This document shows, in pieces, positions 34,410 to 44,537 of a stretch of 64,000 nt of DNA; the first letter of the stretch is position 1, and each line of letters starts with the position of its first letter. The notes below the pieces were generated by a model that searched no databases, was not told where the DNA came from, and saw nothing but the letters and a program-made list of their open reading frames with translations. A program made the translations under genes and the position numbers. The DNA comes from an uncultured bacterium (GTDB lineage Bacteria; Actinomycetota; Coriobacteriia; Coriobacteriales; Eggerthellaceae): assembly GCA_905215325.1 (NCBI GenBank), contig CAJMPP010000006.1, forward strand, positions 6,258 through 70,257. The letters run 5' to 3'.

Positions 34410-34704
34410 GCGTTTCTGGGGCATTGCACGTATGCGGCATGTTGGTAACGCTTTGCTCTTGCGCCGAAATCGGGGTGTTGAGCGGCGTATAGTCGAAGGC
34501 GCGAAGGATGAAGCGCTGTGCGGCGTGCGGTTGAAGGCGCGGCCGGGGCTCTGTTTCATCAACTATTTTGCATCTTGTTGCTTCGCCTTTGCCATTTTCG
34601 TCGCTTCGCTCTTCCGTTTCTTGTCGCGAAAATGGTAAGCTACTTGTATTAGGAACAAATCCCATTAAGGATAAAGCGAGTAAACCAGGATTAAGGAGGC
34701 TCCT
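34410..34704. other. Noncoding region upstream of the flavin reductase-rubredoxin gene
   Basis: No gene is seen. A perfect 9-bp inverted repeat, CCATTTTCG (34592-34600) and CGAAAATGG (34627-34635), lies about 75 nt before the next start codon and could be an operator. A poor promoter, TTGTCG-N18-TGTATT, overlaps its right arm. Confidence 0.4.
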
Positions 34705-35382
34705 ATGTTCGATAAGCAGGCATTCCATTCGCTCAGCTACGGCATGTATGTCATCGGCGCGCGTTGCGATGGCAGGGATTTCGGTTGCGTAGCAAACACG
34801 TTTGCCCAGGTCACTTCATCTCCCTTGCAGGTGAGCGTGGCGCTGAACAAGGAAAACGCCACCACGGCCGCCGTGCGTCAAGCCGGTCGGTTCACGGCTT
34901 CATGCCTGTCGGAGCAGGCCGACATGCAGCTCATTGGCACGTTCGGGTTCCATACCTCCACCGAGCTTGACAAATTCGCGCAGCATGCAACTGCGCGCGA
35001 TGAGGCCGGCATGCCCTATGTGGCCGAGCAATGCTGCGCGTGGTTTTCCGCGAAGGTGGTCTCCGAGCTTGATTTGGGCACGCATGTGCTGTTCGTGGGG
35101 GAGGTGCAGGAGTGTGCCAAGGTCACCGACGCGGCCGCTCCCATGACGTATGCGTTCTACCATCAGGTCAAGGGCGGCAAAACCCCTCCGAAGGCGTCTA
35201 GCTATCTGGGTGAAGAGCAATCCGCTGTCGCGTCGGCTGAGTCGAACGGCGCCGAACAGCCTAAGGTTGCCTGGCGTTGCACTATCTGCGGCCATATGGA
35301 GTACGTCGACGAACTGCCCGATGATTTCGTCTGCCCGGTATGCGGTGTCGGCAAAGAGTTCTTCGAGCGAGTGGAGCTGTAA
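34705..35382 (+). CDS. Flavin reductase-rubredoxin fusion (Hrb type)
   Basis: The 225-residue protein has a flavin reductase-like FMN domain (about 1-165; YGMYVIGARCDGRDFGCVAN, TSSPLQVSVALNKEN and YAFYHQVKGGKTP). A linker leads to a rubredoxin domain with WRCTICGHMEYVDELPDDFVCPVCG, whose four cysteines hold one iron. Such fusions pass electrons to flavodiiron proteins and peroxidases that remove oxygen or NO in anaerobes. AAGGAGG precedes the ATG. No flavodiiron partner lies beside it. It fits a strict anaerobe. Confidence 0.88.
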   Translation: MFDKQAFHSLSYGMYVIGARCDGRDFGCVANTFAQVTSSPLQVSVALNKENATTAAVRQAGRFTASCLSEQADMQLIGTFGFHTSTELDKFAQHATARDEAGMPYVAEQCCAWFSAKVVSELDLGTHVLFVGEVQECAKVTDAAAPMTYAFYHQVKGGKTPPKASSYLGEEQSAVASAESNGAEQPKVAWRCTICGHMEYVDELPDDFVCPVCGVGKEFFERVEL

Positions 35383-35428
35383 GGATTCGCGTTCGTTTTC
35401 CTGTTTGCTACGGGTTGGGCGATACCTG

Positions 35429-36316
35429 CTAGAAGAATACCTTCGCAGCGTGGTTGTAGAACCCTTCGTCCTTGTAACGCAGAAGGGTGGTAGGTACGTC
35501 GCCGCGGCGTACGTACAGGCGGCGCAAAGGTCGATCGAGTTCAACTAGTTCGCCGTCTATGAACAGGGTGGCATCGCGATCGTCCTGGTTTTCGGAGAGG
35601 TCCATTTCCACGACATCGGACGGAGCCGTGACCACCGCGCGGGAGTGCAGCGTATGCGGCGCTATGGGGACGGCAACCAGGCCCGTGAAGCCCGGCGCCA
35701 CCAGCGGTCCGCCCGCTGATAGCGCATAGGCCGTGGAGCCTGTGGCGCTTGCAACCACCAAGCCGTCGCCGCGCATGTTCGCCAAGTGCGACCCTGAAAC
35801 GCCCAGCCCGAAGTCGATGATGCGGCCGTTGGCGCCGCGGGTGACGGCTACTTCGTTCAACGCGAAGAATTCGCGTGCATCGTTCGGCTCGGCGCCGGCG
35901 CCATCATCGGCATAGGGGTCGGCTTCGCCTTCGCACACCACCCGTATATCCAGGTTCGTGCGAACCTCGTGGGCTGCATCGCCGGAAAGCGCTGCAGCCA
36001 GCGGCTCCATGACCCCCGATTCGTTCGGGTTCGCCAAAAAGCCCAAGCGGCCGTAGTTTATGCCCAGGATAGGCGTGCCGCGGAAGCCCACTTGGCGTGC
36101 CGTGCGCAGGATGGTGCCGTCCCCGCCCAACGCCACCGCCATGTCGACGCCGCGATCGAACAGCTCGGAAAGCTCCGGGGCCGCCAGGGGGGAGGCAAGC
36201 TTCGAGGAATCCACCACGGTATAGTCGATTCCCTGTGTGGCCAGGTACGTTACCAGCAGCAACGATGCATCGATCGCCTGCGAGTTGGAATTATTACGCA
36301 CGATGAGGATGTGCAT
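35429..36316 (-). CDS. nadK: NAD kinase
   Basis: The 295-residue enzyme makes NADP from NAD. It shows the ATP-NAD kinase motifs GGDGT (64-68), NYGRLGFLA, NEVAVTRG and the glycine-rich GDGLVVASATGSTAYALSAG. The start with AAAGAGG upstream is chosen over one 13 codons earlier that would run into the murJ promoter. It is divergent from murJ with 63 nt between start codons. Confidence 0.95.
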   Translation of the reverse strand: MHILIVRNNSNSQAIDASLLLVTYLATQGIDYTVVDSSKLASPLAAPELSELFDRGVDMAVALGGDGTILRTARQVGFRGTPILGINYGRLGFLANPNESGVMEPLAAALSGDAAHEVRTNLDIRVVCEGEADPYADDGAGAEPNDAREFFALNEVAVTRGANGRIIDFGLGVSGSHLANMRGDGLVVASATGSTAYALSAGGPLVAPGFTGLVAVPIAPHTLHSRAVVTAPSDVVEMDLSENQDDRDATLFIDGELVELDRPLRRLYVRRGDVPTTLLRYKDEGFYNHAAKVFF

Positions 36317-36336
36317 GCGGGGCCTCTTTCCGTGTT

Positions 36337-36345
36337 TGCTATGAT
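36337..36345 (+). promoter_or_regulatory. murJ: Extended -10 promoter of murJ
   Basis: TG-C-TATGAT lies 35 nt before the chosen murJ start. Its position makes the in-frame ATGATG at 36341 part of the promoter rather than a start codon. Confidence 0.5.
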
Positions 36346-36379
36346 GAGCAATCATACCATCACGAGAAAGCGCATTTTC

Positions 36380-38116
36380 ATGTCAGACAAGCTCGCACGA
36401 GCTCGACACACTCGTTCTGCCGATCTCGCGGCCTCGGCCGCTTCCCCGCAAACCCAGCAAGCCATACGCAAGGCGGATAACGTATCCGGTGAACCTCGCC
36501 CCTCTCGGGGCGGCGCCGACCAAGGGTCCACTGCTGCCATCGGCGGGTCTGCGGCCCTCATCAGCATCTGCACCATCATCTCCCGCATCACCGGTTTCGC
36601 TCGTACCTGGGCCATGGCCTTCGCGCTCGGCTCCACGCTGCTGTCAAGCTCCTATCAGGTGGCGAACAACCTTCCCAATCAGCTCTACGAGCTGGTCTGC
36701 GGCGGCATGATCGTCACCGCGTTTTTGCCGGTATACGTTTCGGTGAAGAAGAGGCTGGGGCAGCGTGCCGGCAACGAATACGCCTCGAATCTGCTTACGC
36801 TGGTGGTGCTGCTGCTTGGAGCGGTTTCGCTTCTGTGCATGTTGTTCCCCTCGGCGGTCATCTACACCCAAAGCTTCTATTCCGATCAGTCGCAGATGGC
36901 CACCTCGGTGTTCTTCTTCCAGTTCTTTGCCATACAAATCGTGTTCTATGGTTGTTCGGCCATTGTGTCGGGCCTTCTTAACGCAAGCCGCGACTACCTG
37001 TGGTCTTCCATCGCTCCGGTGGCGAACAACCTGATCGTCATCGTCACGTTCTTGGCCTATTCGTTTGTGGCTCCGTATGATCAGCAGTTGGCGCTTTATA
37101 TCATCGCCATCGGCAATCCCGCCGGCGTGTTCATTCAGATGGCTATCCAGTTGCCCGCGCTCAAGCGCAACGGTATCCGAATCCGTCCGCGCGTGAACCT
37201 GCGCGACCCGGCGCTTCGCGAAACATTGGGAATCGGCGTTCCTGCGGTGCTCGTTATGCTGTGCTCCTTCGCCATCGTGTCGGTGCAAAACGCCGCTTCC
37301 TACAACTTCGCAGATAACGGTCCTTCCATCCTGGCATACGCGCGTTTGTGGTTCACGCTGCCGTATTCGTTCTTGGCTGTGCCCATCACCACCGCCATGT
37401 TCACCGAGCTTTCCGATATGCAGGCAGAAGGGAACATGGAAGGCGTGAAACGCGGTATCGTATCGGGCACCAATCAGATTCTGTTCTTCATGATCCCGTT
37501 TGCGATGTACCTGGCCGTGTTCAGCATGCCGCTGGTCACCCTGTATCATGCCGGTGCCTTCACCATGGAGAACGTGTCCGCTATCGCCACCTACCTGGCT
37601 GTATGGGCCGTTGCCTTGCCTCTGTACGGCGTGAACACGTACTTGCAGAAGACGTTCTCCAGCCTTCGCCGCATGGGCGTGTTTGCGGGCTTCAATTTCG
37701 TCGCTGGTGCTGTGCAGATTGGCTTGACCATGCTCGCTGCCAGCCATGCCGATGTCGTGCCCATCAGCTCCATTGCCGTTGCCGAGGCGCTGTTTTACTT
37801 GGTTCTGGATGTTTGCCTGTTCGGGTATCTGCGACGCACGTTGGGGCCGTTCGGCTTGCGCTCAGTGGTGCGCGCCTTGGCCACCGCCGTGTTGCTGGGC
37901 GGTGCCGGTGCTGCTGCCGGCGGTGCCGTGCTGTGGTTGCTGCAGACGCTGGTTTCCCCGCTTTCGGGGTCTATCGTGCAGGCGTTGGCGTATGTTGCGG
38001 CTGGTGGGCTGGTTGCTTTGGCGGTCACGTTTGTGCCGGCTTGCAAGCTCAACGTGCCTGAGGCGGCTTTCGTCAACACCATCGTTCGCAAGATCGGTGG
38101 GAAGTTGGGTCGGTAG
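36380..38116 (+). CDS. murJ: Lipid II flippase MurJ (MviN family)
   Basis: The 578-residue protein has a polar N-terminus of about 55 residues and then about 14 membrane helices. Signature segments are ISRITGFARTWAMAFALGST, YQVANNLPNQLYELVCGGM and FLPVYVS, matching MOP-family MurJ. It moves lipid-linked peptidoglycan precursor to the outside, complementing the MurG/FtsW steps encoded further right. The chosen ATG lies after the predicted promoter, with GAGAAAG upstream. Its 3' end is duplicated in tandem just after the stop. Confidence 0.93.
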   Translation: MSDKLARARHTRSADLAASAASPQTQQAIRKADNVSGEPRPSRGGADQGSTAAIGGSAALISICTIISRITGFARTWAMAFALGSTLLSSSYQVANNLPNQLYELVCGGMIVTAFLPVYVSVKKRLGQRAGNEYASNLLTLVVLLLGAVSLLCMLFPSAVIYTQSFYSDQSQMATSVFFFQFFAIQIVFYGCSAIVSGLLNASRDYLWSSIAPVANNLIVIVTFLAYSFVAPYDQQLALYIIAIGNPAGVFIQMAIQLPALKRNGIRIRPRVNLRDPALRETLGIGVPAVLVMLCSFAIVSVQNAASYNFADNGPSILAYARLWFTLPYSFLAVPITTAMFTELSDMQAEGNMEGVKRGIVSGTNQILFFMIPFAMYLAVFSMPLVTLYHAGAFTMENVSAIATYLAVWAVALPLYGVNTYLQKTFSSLRRMGVFAGFNFVAGAVQIGLTMLAASHADVVPISSIAVAEALFYLVLDVCLFGYLRRTLGPFGLRSVVRALATAVLLGGAGAAAGGAVLWLLQTLVSPLSGSIVQALAYVAAGGLVALAVTFVPACKLNVPEAAFVNTIVRKIGGKLGR

Positions 38117-38160
38117 ATATCGCGCCTTTGATCGGTGGGAAGCTGGGTCGGTAGATATCG
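38092..38160 (+). repeat. 31-bp tandem repeat at the murJ 3' end
   Basis: The 31 bases from 38092 (starting GATCGGTGGGAAG, ending GGTAGATATCG) recur from 38130 with one mismatch; the period is 38 nt. The first copy contains the murJ stop codon, so the second is a noncoding duplicate of the gene tail. Confidence 0.85.
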
Positions 38161-38215
38161 TCCGTTTCATAGAGTGGCGCGCTTTGCTTGCCGCTTTCTG
38201 AATCCTATGGGTTTC

Positions 38216-38252
38216 AAAGTGCCCTGCGCTTTTTAGAGCGCAGGGCACTTTT
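38216..38252 (+). terminator. murJ: Terminator after murJ
   Basis: AAAGTGCCCTGCGCT and AGCGCAGGGCACTTT form a perfect 15-bp stem with a TTTTAG loop, followed by TGTGTTT. Both flanks suit bidirectional use. Confidence 0.85.
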
Positions 38253-38848
38253 GTGTTTGGGTTCTTGGGTATGGCCCTTGCTTCTTGCATCCGGCTTGAT
38301 GCGCGTTGCGGGTTGTTGCCAAGCCTTCGCAGGCTGCTATTTTGCATGACATTGCCGTGCGCTGCGTGCGTGAGGCCCTCTTTGAGCGAATCGGTGTAAC
38401 GGATGTGCTGTGCTGCCCCTGCTCCGATTCCTTGTTTGTCGCCACTCGTCCTTGCTGCTGCATTTGGTTGGCGGTGCATGTATGTTATGCAGGCCATTTT
38501 GCAACCTATCATCACGTCCTCATATCATCATGCGTGCCGGTTTCTGCGCGCCTTTTTTGGTTGCCGGTTATCGGTGCCGTGATTCCTTCGTTCGGTTCTT
38601 GGCTTTGAGGGCCCTCTAGGGCCTGCTGTAATGGTGTTTCTGGGCAAACTAGTCTTTAATCTGCAAAAATAGGGAAAGCCTATAAGCATAGAAGTAAAAC
38701 AGGAATCACCGATATGCACCAGGTAAAGCGCAAGTTCGGTAAGCAATCTGCAAAATCGCTTGCCTCGCATATGACACTGCAAAAGCCCTCGAGCGTGTCC
38801 TTGTCCGGAAACGGTATATAGCGCGTGAGCATTGGTCCGAAACGAAAA
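38253..38848. other. Noncoding region between murJ and the DUF1846 gene
   Basis: About 600 nt with no supported gene and lower GC than its surroundings. A 35-codon open frame at 38714-38821 has only a weak CAGGAA upstream. No repeats or RNA gene are recognised. Confidence 0.4.
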
Positions 38849-38876
38849 ACGCCCCGCGAGCAACCTCGCGGGGCGT
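38841..38876 (-). terminator. Terminator of the DUF1846 gene
   Basis: ACGCCCCGCGAG and CTCGCGGGGCGT form a 12-bp stem with a CAAC loop. Read leftward it is followed by TTTTTCGTTT, a clear U-tract. Confidence 0.9.
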
Positions 38877-38919
38877 GAGTGCTTTGACGATGAGCGTCAA
38901 GCAAATATGCAGTTAGCTC

Positions 38920-40401
38920 CTACTTGTGGAAATACCTGCGCTGCTCGTATTTCGGCTCGCAGCAGATGTTGATGCCGAGCGTGCGGTAGAGCTTCTCGTC
39001 GGTGGGGCTCAAGATCACGCTGAAGAACGCATCGCAGCCGCGCAGCTGATCGGCTGCATCTACCAGCTGCTTGGCAATCGGGTCGGTGGCGCTGGACACG
39101 GAAAGCGCCAGCAGCGTCTCGTCGGAATGCAAGCGCGGGTTCTTCGCATGCAGCGTGGACGTCTTCAGTTCGCAGATCGGCTCGATGACCTCGTCGGAGA
39201 TGACGAAAAGATCTTCGTCGACGCCCGCCACACCTTTGAGTGCGTTCATGAGCAGCGAAGAAGCTGCGCCCAGCAAATCGGACGTCTTGCCGGTGACCAC
39301 GTGGCCATCGGGCAGCACCATGGCGCCGGCCGGCGCGCCGGTGGCCTCGGCCTTGAGCAAGGCGGCCGAGCGTGCGGGCGAGAAGTTCGTGTCCACGCCC
39401 ACCTGGTTCATCAGCAGCTCAAGATGCTCCACGTATTCGTGATGCAAACCGGTGCGGCGCTCGTCGACTGCGGCCTGGAAGTAGCGGCGGACGATCTCCA
39501 TTTTCGCGGCCTCGCGCACGGCCTCATCGTCCACGATGGCCATGCCTGCCATGTTCACGCCCATGTCGGTGGGAGACTGGTAGGGGCTGGTACCCAGGAT
39601 GCGCTCCATCATAGCCTTGAGCACCGGGAAGATCTCGACGTCACGGTTATAGTTGACGGTGGTTTCGCCGTATGCCTCAAGATGGAAGGGGTCGATGGTG
39701 TTGGCGTCGTCCAAGTCGACGGTTGCGGCCTCGTACGCCACATTCACCGGATGCTTGAGCGGAAGGTTCCAAATAGGGAAGGTCTCGTACTTCGCATAGC
39801 CCGCTTCAACGCCGCGCTCATGCTCGTGGTAGAGCTGGGAGAGGCATGTGGCCATCTTGCCGGAACCCGGGCCGGGGGCGGTGACCACTACCAAGGGGTG
39901 CGTGGTTTCAACGAACTCGTTTTTGCCGTAGCCCTCCGACGAGACGATGCGCGCGGTATCGTAGGGATACCCGGCGATGGGGTAGTGCAGGTAGCTTTTG
40001 ATGCCCAGGCTGTCTAGGCGATGACGGAACGCCAGCGCGTTGGGCTGGTTCTCGAAGCGGGTGATCACCACGCCGGCCGTGGCGAACCCCATGGAGCGGA
40101 AGATATCCAGCAGGCGCAGGACGTCTTCATCATAGGTGATGCCCAAATCGCCGCGCACCTTGTTCTTCTCGATATCGTTGGCGTTGATGGCGATGATGAT
40201 CTCAACGTCTTCTGCCATCTGCTGCAGCATGCGGATCTTGCTGTCAGGCTGAAAGCCGGGCAACACGCGCGAGGCATGGTAGTCATCGAACAGCTTGCCG
40301 CCGAACTCCAGGTACAGCTTGCCGCCGAACTGGCCGATCCTCTCTCGGATATGCTCAGCCTGCAAAGCCAGGTATTTATCGTTGTCGAAACCGATGCGCA
40401 T
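38920..40401 (-). CDS. DUF1846 (UPF0371) family protein
   Basis: The 493-residue soluble protein starts RIGFDNDKYLALQAEHIRER and contains LYLEFGGKLFDDYHASRVLP and VVVTAPGPGSGKMATCLSQL, features of the DUF1846 family. Structures of relatives show a Rossmann-like part with a P-loop-like GPGSGK and a second alpha/beta domain; the function is not established. Gene length is normal. AAAGGGG precedes the ATG, and a TATACT on the minus strand at 40442-40447 may be its -10. It forms a single-gene unit with its own terminator. Confidence 0.88.
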   Translation of the reverse strand: MRIGFDNDKYLALQAEHIRERIGQFGGKLYLEFGGKLFDDYHASRVLPGFQPDSKIRMLQQMAEDVEIIIAINANDIEKNKVRGDLGITYDEDVLRLLDIFRSMGFATAGVVITRFENQPNALAFRHRLDSLGIKSYLHYPIAGYPYDTARIVSSEGYGKNEFVETTHPLVVVTAPGPGSGKMATCLSQLYHEHERGVEAGYAKYETFPIWNLPLKHPVNVAYEAATVDLDDANTIDPFHLEAYGETTVNYNRDVEIFPVLKAMMERILGTSPYQSPTDMGVNMAGMAIVDDEAVREAAKMEIVRRYFQAAVDERRTGLHHEYVEHLELLMNQVGVDTNFSPARSAALLKAEATGAPAGAMVLPDGHVVTGKTSDLLGAASSLLMNALKGVAGVDEDLFVISDEVIEPICELKTSTLHAKNPRLHSDETLLALSVSSATDPIAKQLVDAADQLRGCDAFFSVILSPTDEKLYRTLGINICCEPKYEQRRYFHK

Positions 40402-42427
<2,026 letters not shown>

Positions 42428-42488
42428 TTAGACGGGTTCCGGGGTTCGGACTAAACCGGTTGAAGGTTTACATAATGTTGTTGTTGCG

Positions 42489-42516
42489 AAAAGGCCGCCG
42501 AATCGGGCGGCCTTTT
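42489..42516 (+). terminator. pyrG: Terminator after pyrG
   Basis: AAAAGGCCGCC and GGCGGCCTTTT form an 11-bp stem with a GAATCG loop; the arms supply both A and T tracts. Confidence 0.85.
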
Positions 42517-42565
42517 CCGCGTGATGGGGTATATAAGGATGGGCCGAGAGGGAAGGAAAGCGCAA

Positions 42566-43489
42566 GTGGACGAGAGCATCGATACCGACGATTTGATTGA
42601 TTTGGCGGCGGAATACATCGCTTACCTGCGCATCGAGCGCGGCAGCTCGCCGCGTACCATCGAGGCCTACGAGGCCGATTTGGAAACCTACCGGGACTTC
42701 ATGTCCTCGCAGGGCATCGAGAAGCTCTCGCAGGTGTCGCGCGAGTCCATCGTGGCGTATCAGGAGCATCTGTTCGCGCAAGGTTACGCGGCTTCCACGG
42801 TGTGCCGAAGAGCTTCGGTGGTGAAGGGCTTTCACCGGTTTTGCGTGGCCGAGGATTACGCCGAAAGCAACCCCGCGGCGGGGCTGCCGTTGCCCAAGAC
42901 CCCGGAGCGCCTGCCCGATGTTTTGTCGATCGACCAGGTGCAACGCTTGTTTGAAGAGCTTGAGGGGCAGGAGGGCGGTCCCGCGGCCGTGCGTAACCGC
43001 GCCATGCTCGAGGTGCTCTACGGATGCGGTCTGCGCGTCAGCGAGCTGTGCGGTCTCGACCGGTCCGACGTGGTGCTCGACCAGGGGTATCTGCTCGTGC
43101 TCGGCAAGGGCGGCAAGCAGCGCATCTCCCCGATATCGGGTGAGGCGGCCATTGCATTGGGCGACTATCTGGCGAACGCGCGCCCGCAGCTATGCAAGCC
43201 TTACGCCAAACCCACCGATGCTGTGTTCCTGAACGCTCGCGGCGGCCGCCTGACGCGCCAAAGCGTGTTCAAGGTGGTGGCGCGCGCGGGTCTTGCCATC
43301 GGCGTTGGCAACCTGCATCCGCACACACTGCGCCATTCGTTTGCCACGCATATGCTGCAGGGCGGGGCGGACTTGCGGGTTATCCAAGACATCTTGGGGC
43401 ATTCCGATATCTCCACCACGCAGGTGTACACCCACGTCGATCGCAGCCACCTGCGCGAGGAATACCTGCACGCGCACCCGCGTGCCTAA
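42566..43489 (+). CDS. xerD: Tyrosine recombinase XerD/XerC type
   Basis: The 307-residue recombinase resolves chromosome dimers at dif together with FtsK. The N-terminal SAM-like domain (YIAYLRIERGSSPRTIEAYE) is followed by the catalytic domain with Arg in YGCGLRVSELCGL, Lys in LGKGGKQR, HTLRHSFATHML, LGHSDISTTQVYTHV with the nucleophile Tyr. Length and position match chromosomal Xer proteins and differ from the element integrase. The GTG start has AAGGAAAG 7 nt upstream; an ATG nine codons earlier is an alternative. Only one Xer is seen in the window. Confidence 0.9.
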   Translation: MDESIDTDDLIDLAAEYIAYLRIERGSSPRTIEAYEADLETYRDFMSSQGIEKLSQVSRESIVAYQEHLFAQGYAASTVCRRASVVKGFHRFCVAEDYAESNPAAGLPLPKTPERLPDVLSIDQVQRLFEELEGQEGGPAAVRNRAMLEVLYGCGLRVSELCGLDRSDVVLDQGYLLVLGKGGKQRISPISGEAAIALGDYLANARPQLCKPYAKPTDAVFLNARGGRLTRQSVFKVVARAGLAIGVGNLHPHTLRHSFATHMLQGGADLRVIQDILGHSDISTTQVYTHVDRSHLREEYLHAHPRA

Positions 43490-43772
43490 GCTTCAAAGGC
43501 AAAGACGCAAGCGCCGGCCGGCTTGGCGGCGGTTCGCAGTGCGCTCAGGCGTGCGTTGCTTGCGTTGGATAAGCCGGTGTGCGCCCAAGTCCTGCTGACG
43601 CCGTGTGCCCCGGCGCCTTCCCTTGCGGCCCAAGCATGACAAAGTCCTGCAACCGTTTGCAACCGGTCCTGCTACCGGTTAAAAGCGGTCACCGGCTTCG
43701 CTTCCCGCAATGCATCGGCGGGCAACGGGCAACGCCTCTCGCAGCGCGGCGGCAGCCATCGCGCCAACGCCT

Positions 43773-43846
43773 CCCACTTTGTCCCACTCATCCCACATCG
43801 CCCCACGCCACCGAATCCGCACAAATGCAATCCCACTTCATCCCAC
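43773..43846 (-). promoter_or_regulatory. Array of six MraZ-type boxes, minus-strand orientation
   Basis: CCCAC (GTGGG on the minus strand) occurs at 43773, 43783, 43792 and 43802, then at 43832 and 43842, with spacing of 9-10 nt within each group. MraZ is known to bind direct GTGGG-type repeats at about 10-bp spacing. The pair at 43832-43846 reads GTGGGATGAAGTGGG on the minus strand, identical to the pair at the mraZ promoter. Confidence 0.65.
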
Positions 43847-44005
43847 CCCATTTTCGCCCTAACGCAAATCTATATATTGTGGTTGGCGAACCACCTTGCG
43901 CACCATATGGAAACCACCCCTGAAAACACCTGTTTTACGAATGAATCAGGCAGGTTACAAGGGGTCAACGCCTGCGCAAAACCGCCTAAAACGTGCCGCA
44001 AGATG

Positions 44006-44034
44006 TTGCGAAGTGGGATGAAGTGGGGTAGAAT
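44006..44034 (+). promoter_or_regulatory. mraZ: mraZ (dcw) promoter with two MraZ boxes
   Basis: TTGCGA and TAGAAT are separated by 17 nt. The spacer holds GTGGG at 44013 and 44023, 10 nt apart. MraZ in E. coli represses its own operon by binding such repeats, so autoregulation is expected. Confidence 0.75.
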
Positions 44035-44078
44035 CCCAAACACCGAACGGAGCAAACGAAAAGCAGCGGAAGGAAGGC

Positions 44079-44528
44079 ATGGCAGAAGGCGTCGACAAGC
44101 CGATCGACATGAACGGCTCCTACCGACACAAGGTAGACGCCAAGGGCCGCATGTCCTTGCCCGCCGCGTTTCGCAAGGTCCTTTCGGAAGATCTGGTGGT
44201 AACCCTCAGTCCCGATGACGAGTGCCTGTACGCATTCGAGCCTCAGGCGTTCGAGGACTGGATCGTGTCGCTGTTCGATAGCAAGTTCGGCGGCTACGAC
44301 CCCACGTCCAAGGCCCACGTCGGCTTGCGCCGCAAGCTGAAGAGCCGCGCCAACAACGTCAGCGTCGACAACGCCGGGCGCATCGGCATCCCCGCCGAGC
44401 TGCGTCAGAAGGCCGGCATCGACAAGGACGTCGTCGCATTGGGCAACACGGGCTACTTCGAGATCTGGGACGCAAAGCGCTTCGATGAGCAGGATGACGA
44501 CATCGACTTGAGCGTGTTGTTCAGCTAA
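44079..44528 (+). CDS. mraZ: Transcriptional regulator MraZ
   Basis: The 149-residue protein carries two AbrB/SpoVT-like swapped-hairpin domains, with KVDAKGRMSLPAAFRKVL near residues 18-35 and VDNAGRIGIPAELRQKAG near 99-116. Family members form ring oligomers that bind direct GTGGG repeats upstream of the dcw cluster. The C-terminus DEQDDDIDLSVLFS is acidic. GAAGGAAGG precedes the ATG. It is the first gene of the long division and cell-wall cluster. Confidence 0.95.
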   Translation: MAEGVDKPIDMNGSYRHKVDAKGRMSLPAAFRKVLSEDLVVTLSPDDECLYAFEPQAFEDWIVSLFDSKFGGYDPTSKAHVGLRRKLKSRANNVSVDNAGRIGIPAELRQKAGIDKDVVALGNTGYFEIWDAKRFDEQDDDIDLSVLFS

Positions 44529-44537
44529 TCGGAAGGC

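Larger units (their letters stand above)
43490..44078. other. 589-nt regulatory region upstream of the dcw cluster
   Basis: No gene is seen. The left half is unremarkable; the right half holds an inverted array of MraZ-type boxes, an AT-rich TATATATT stretch (43871) and the mraZ promoter. Confidence 0.6.

Noticed and set aside
38714..38821. 35-codon open frame upstream of the DUF1846 terminator
   Set aside because: The ribosome-binding site is weak, there are no recognisable features, and it runs into the opposing terminator region.
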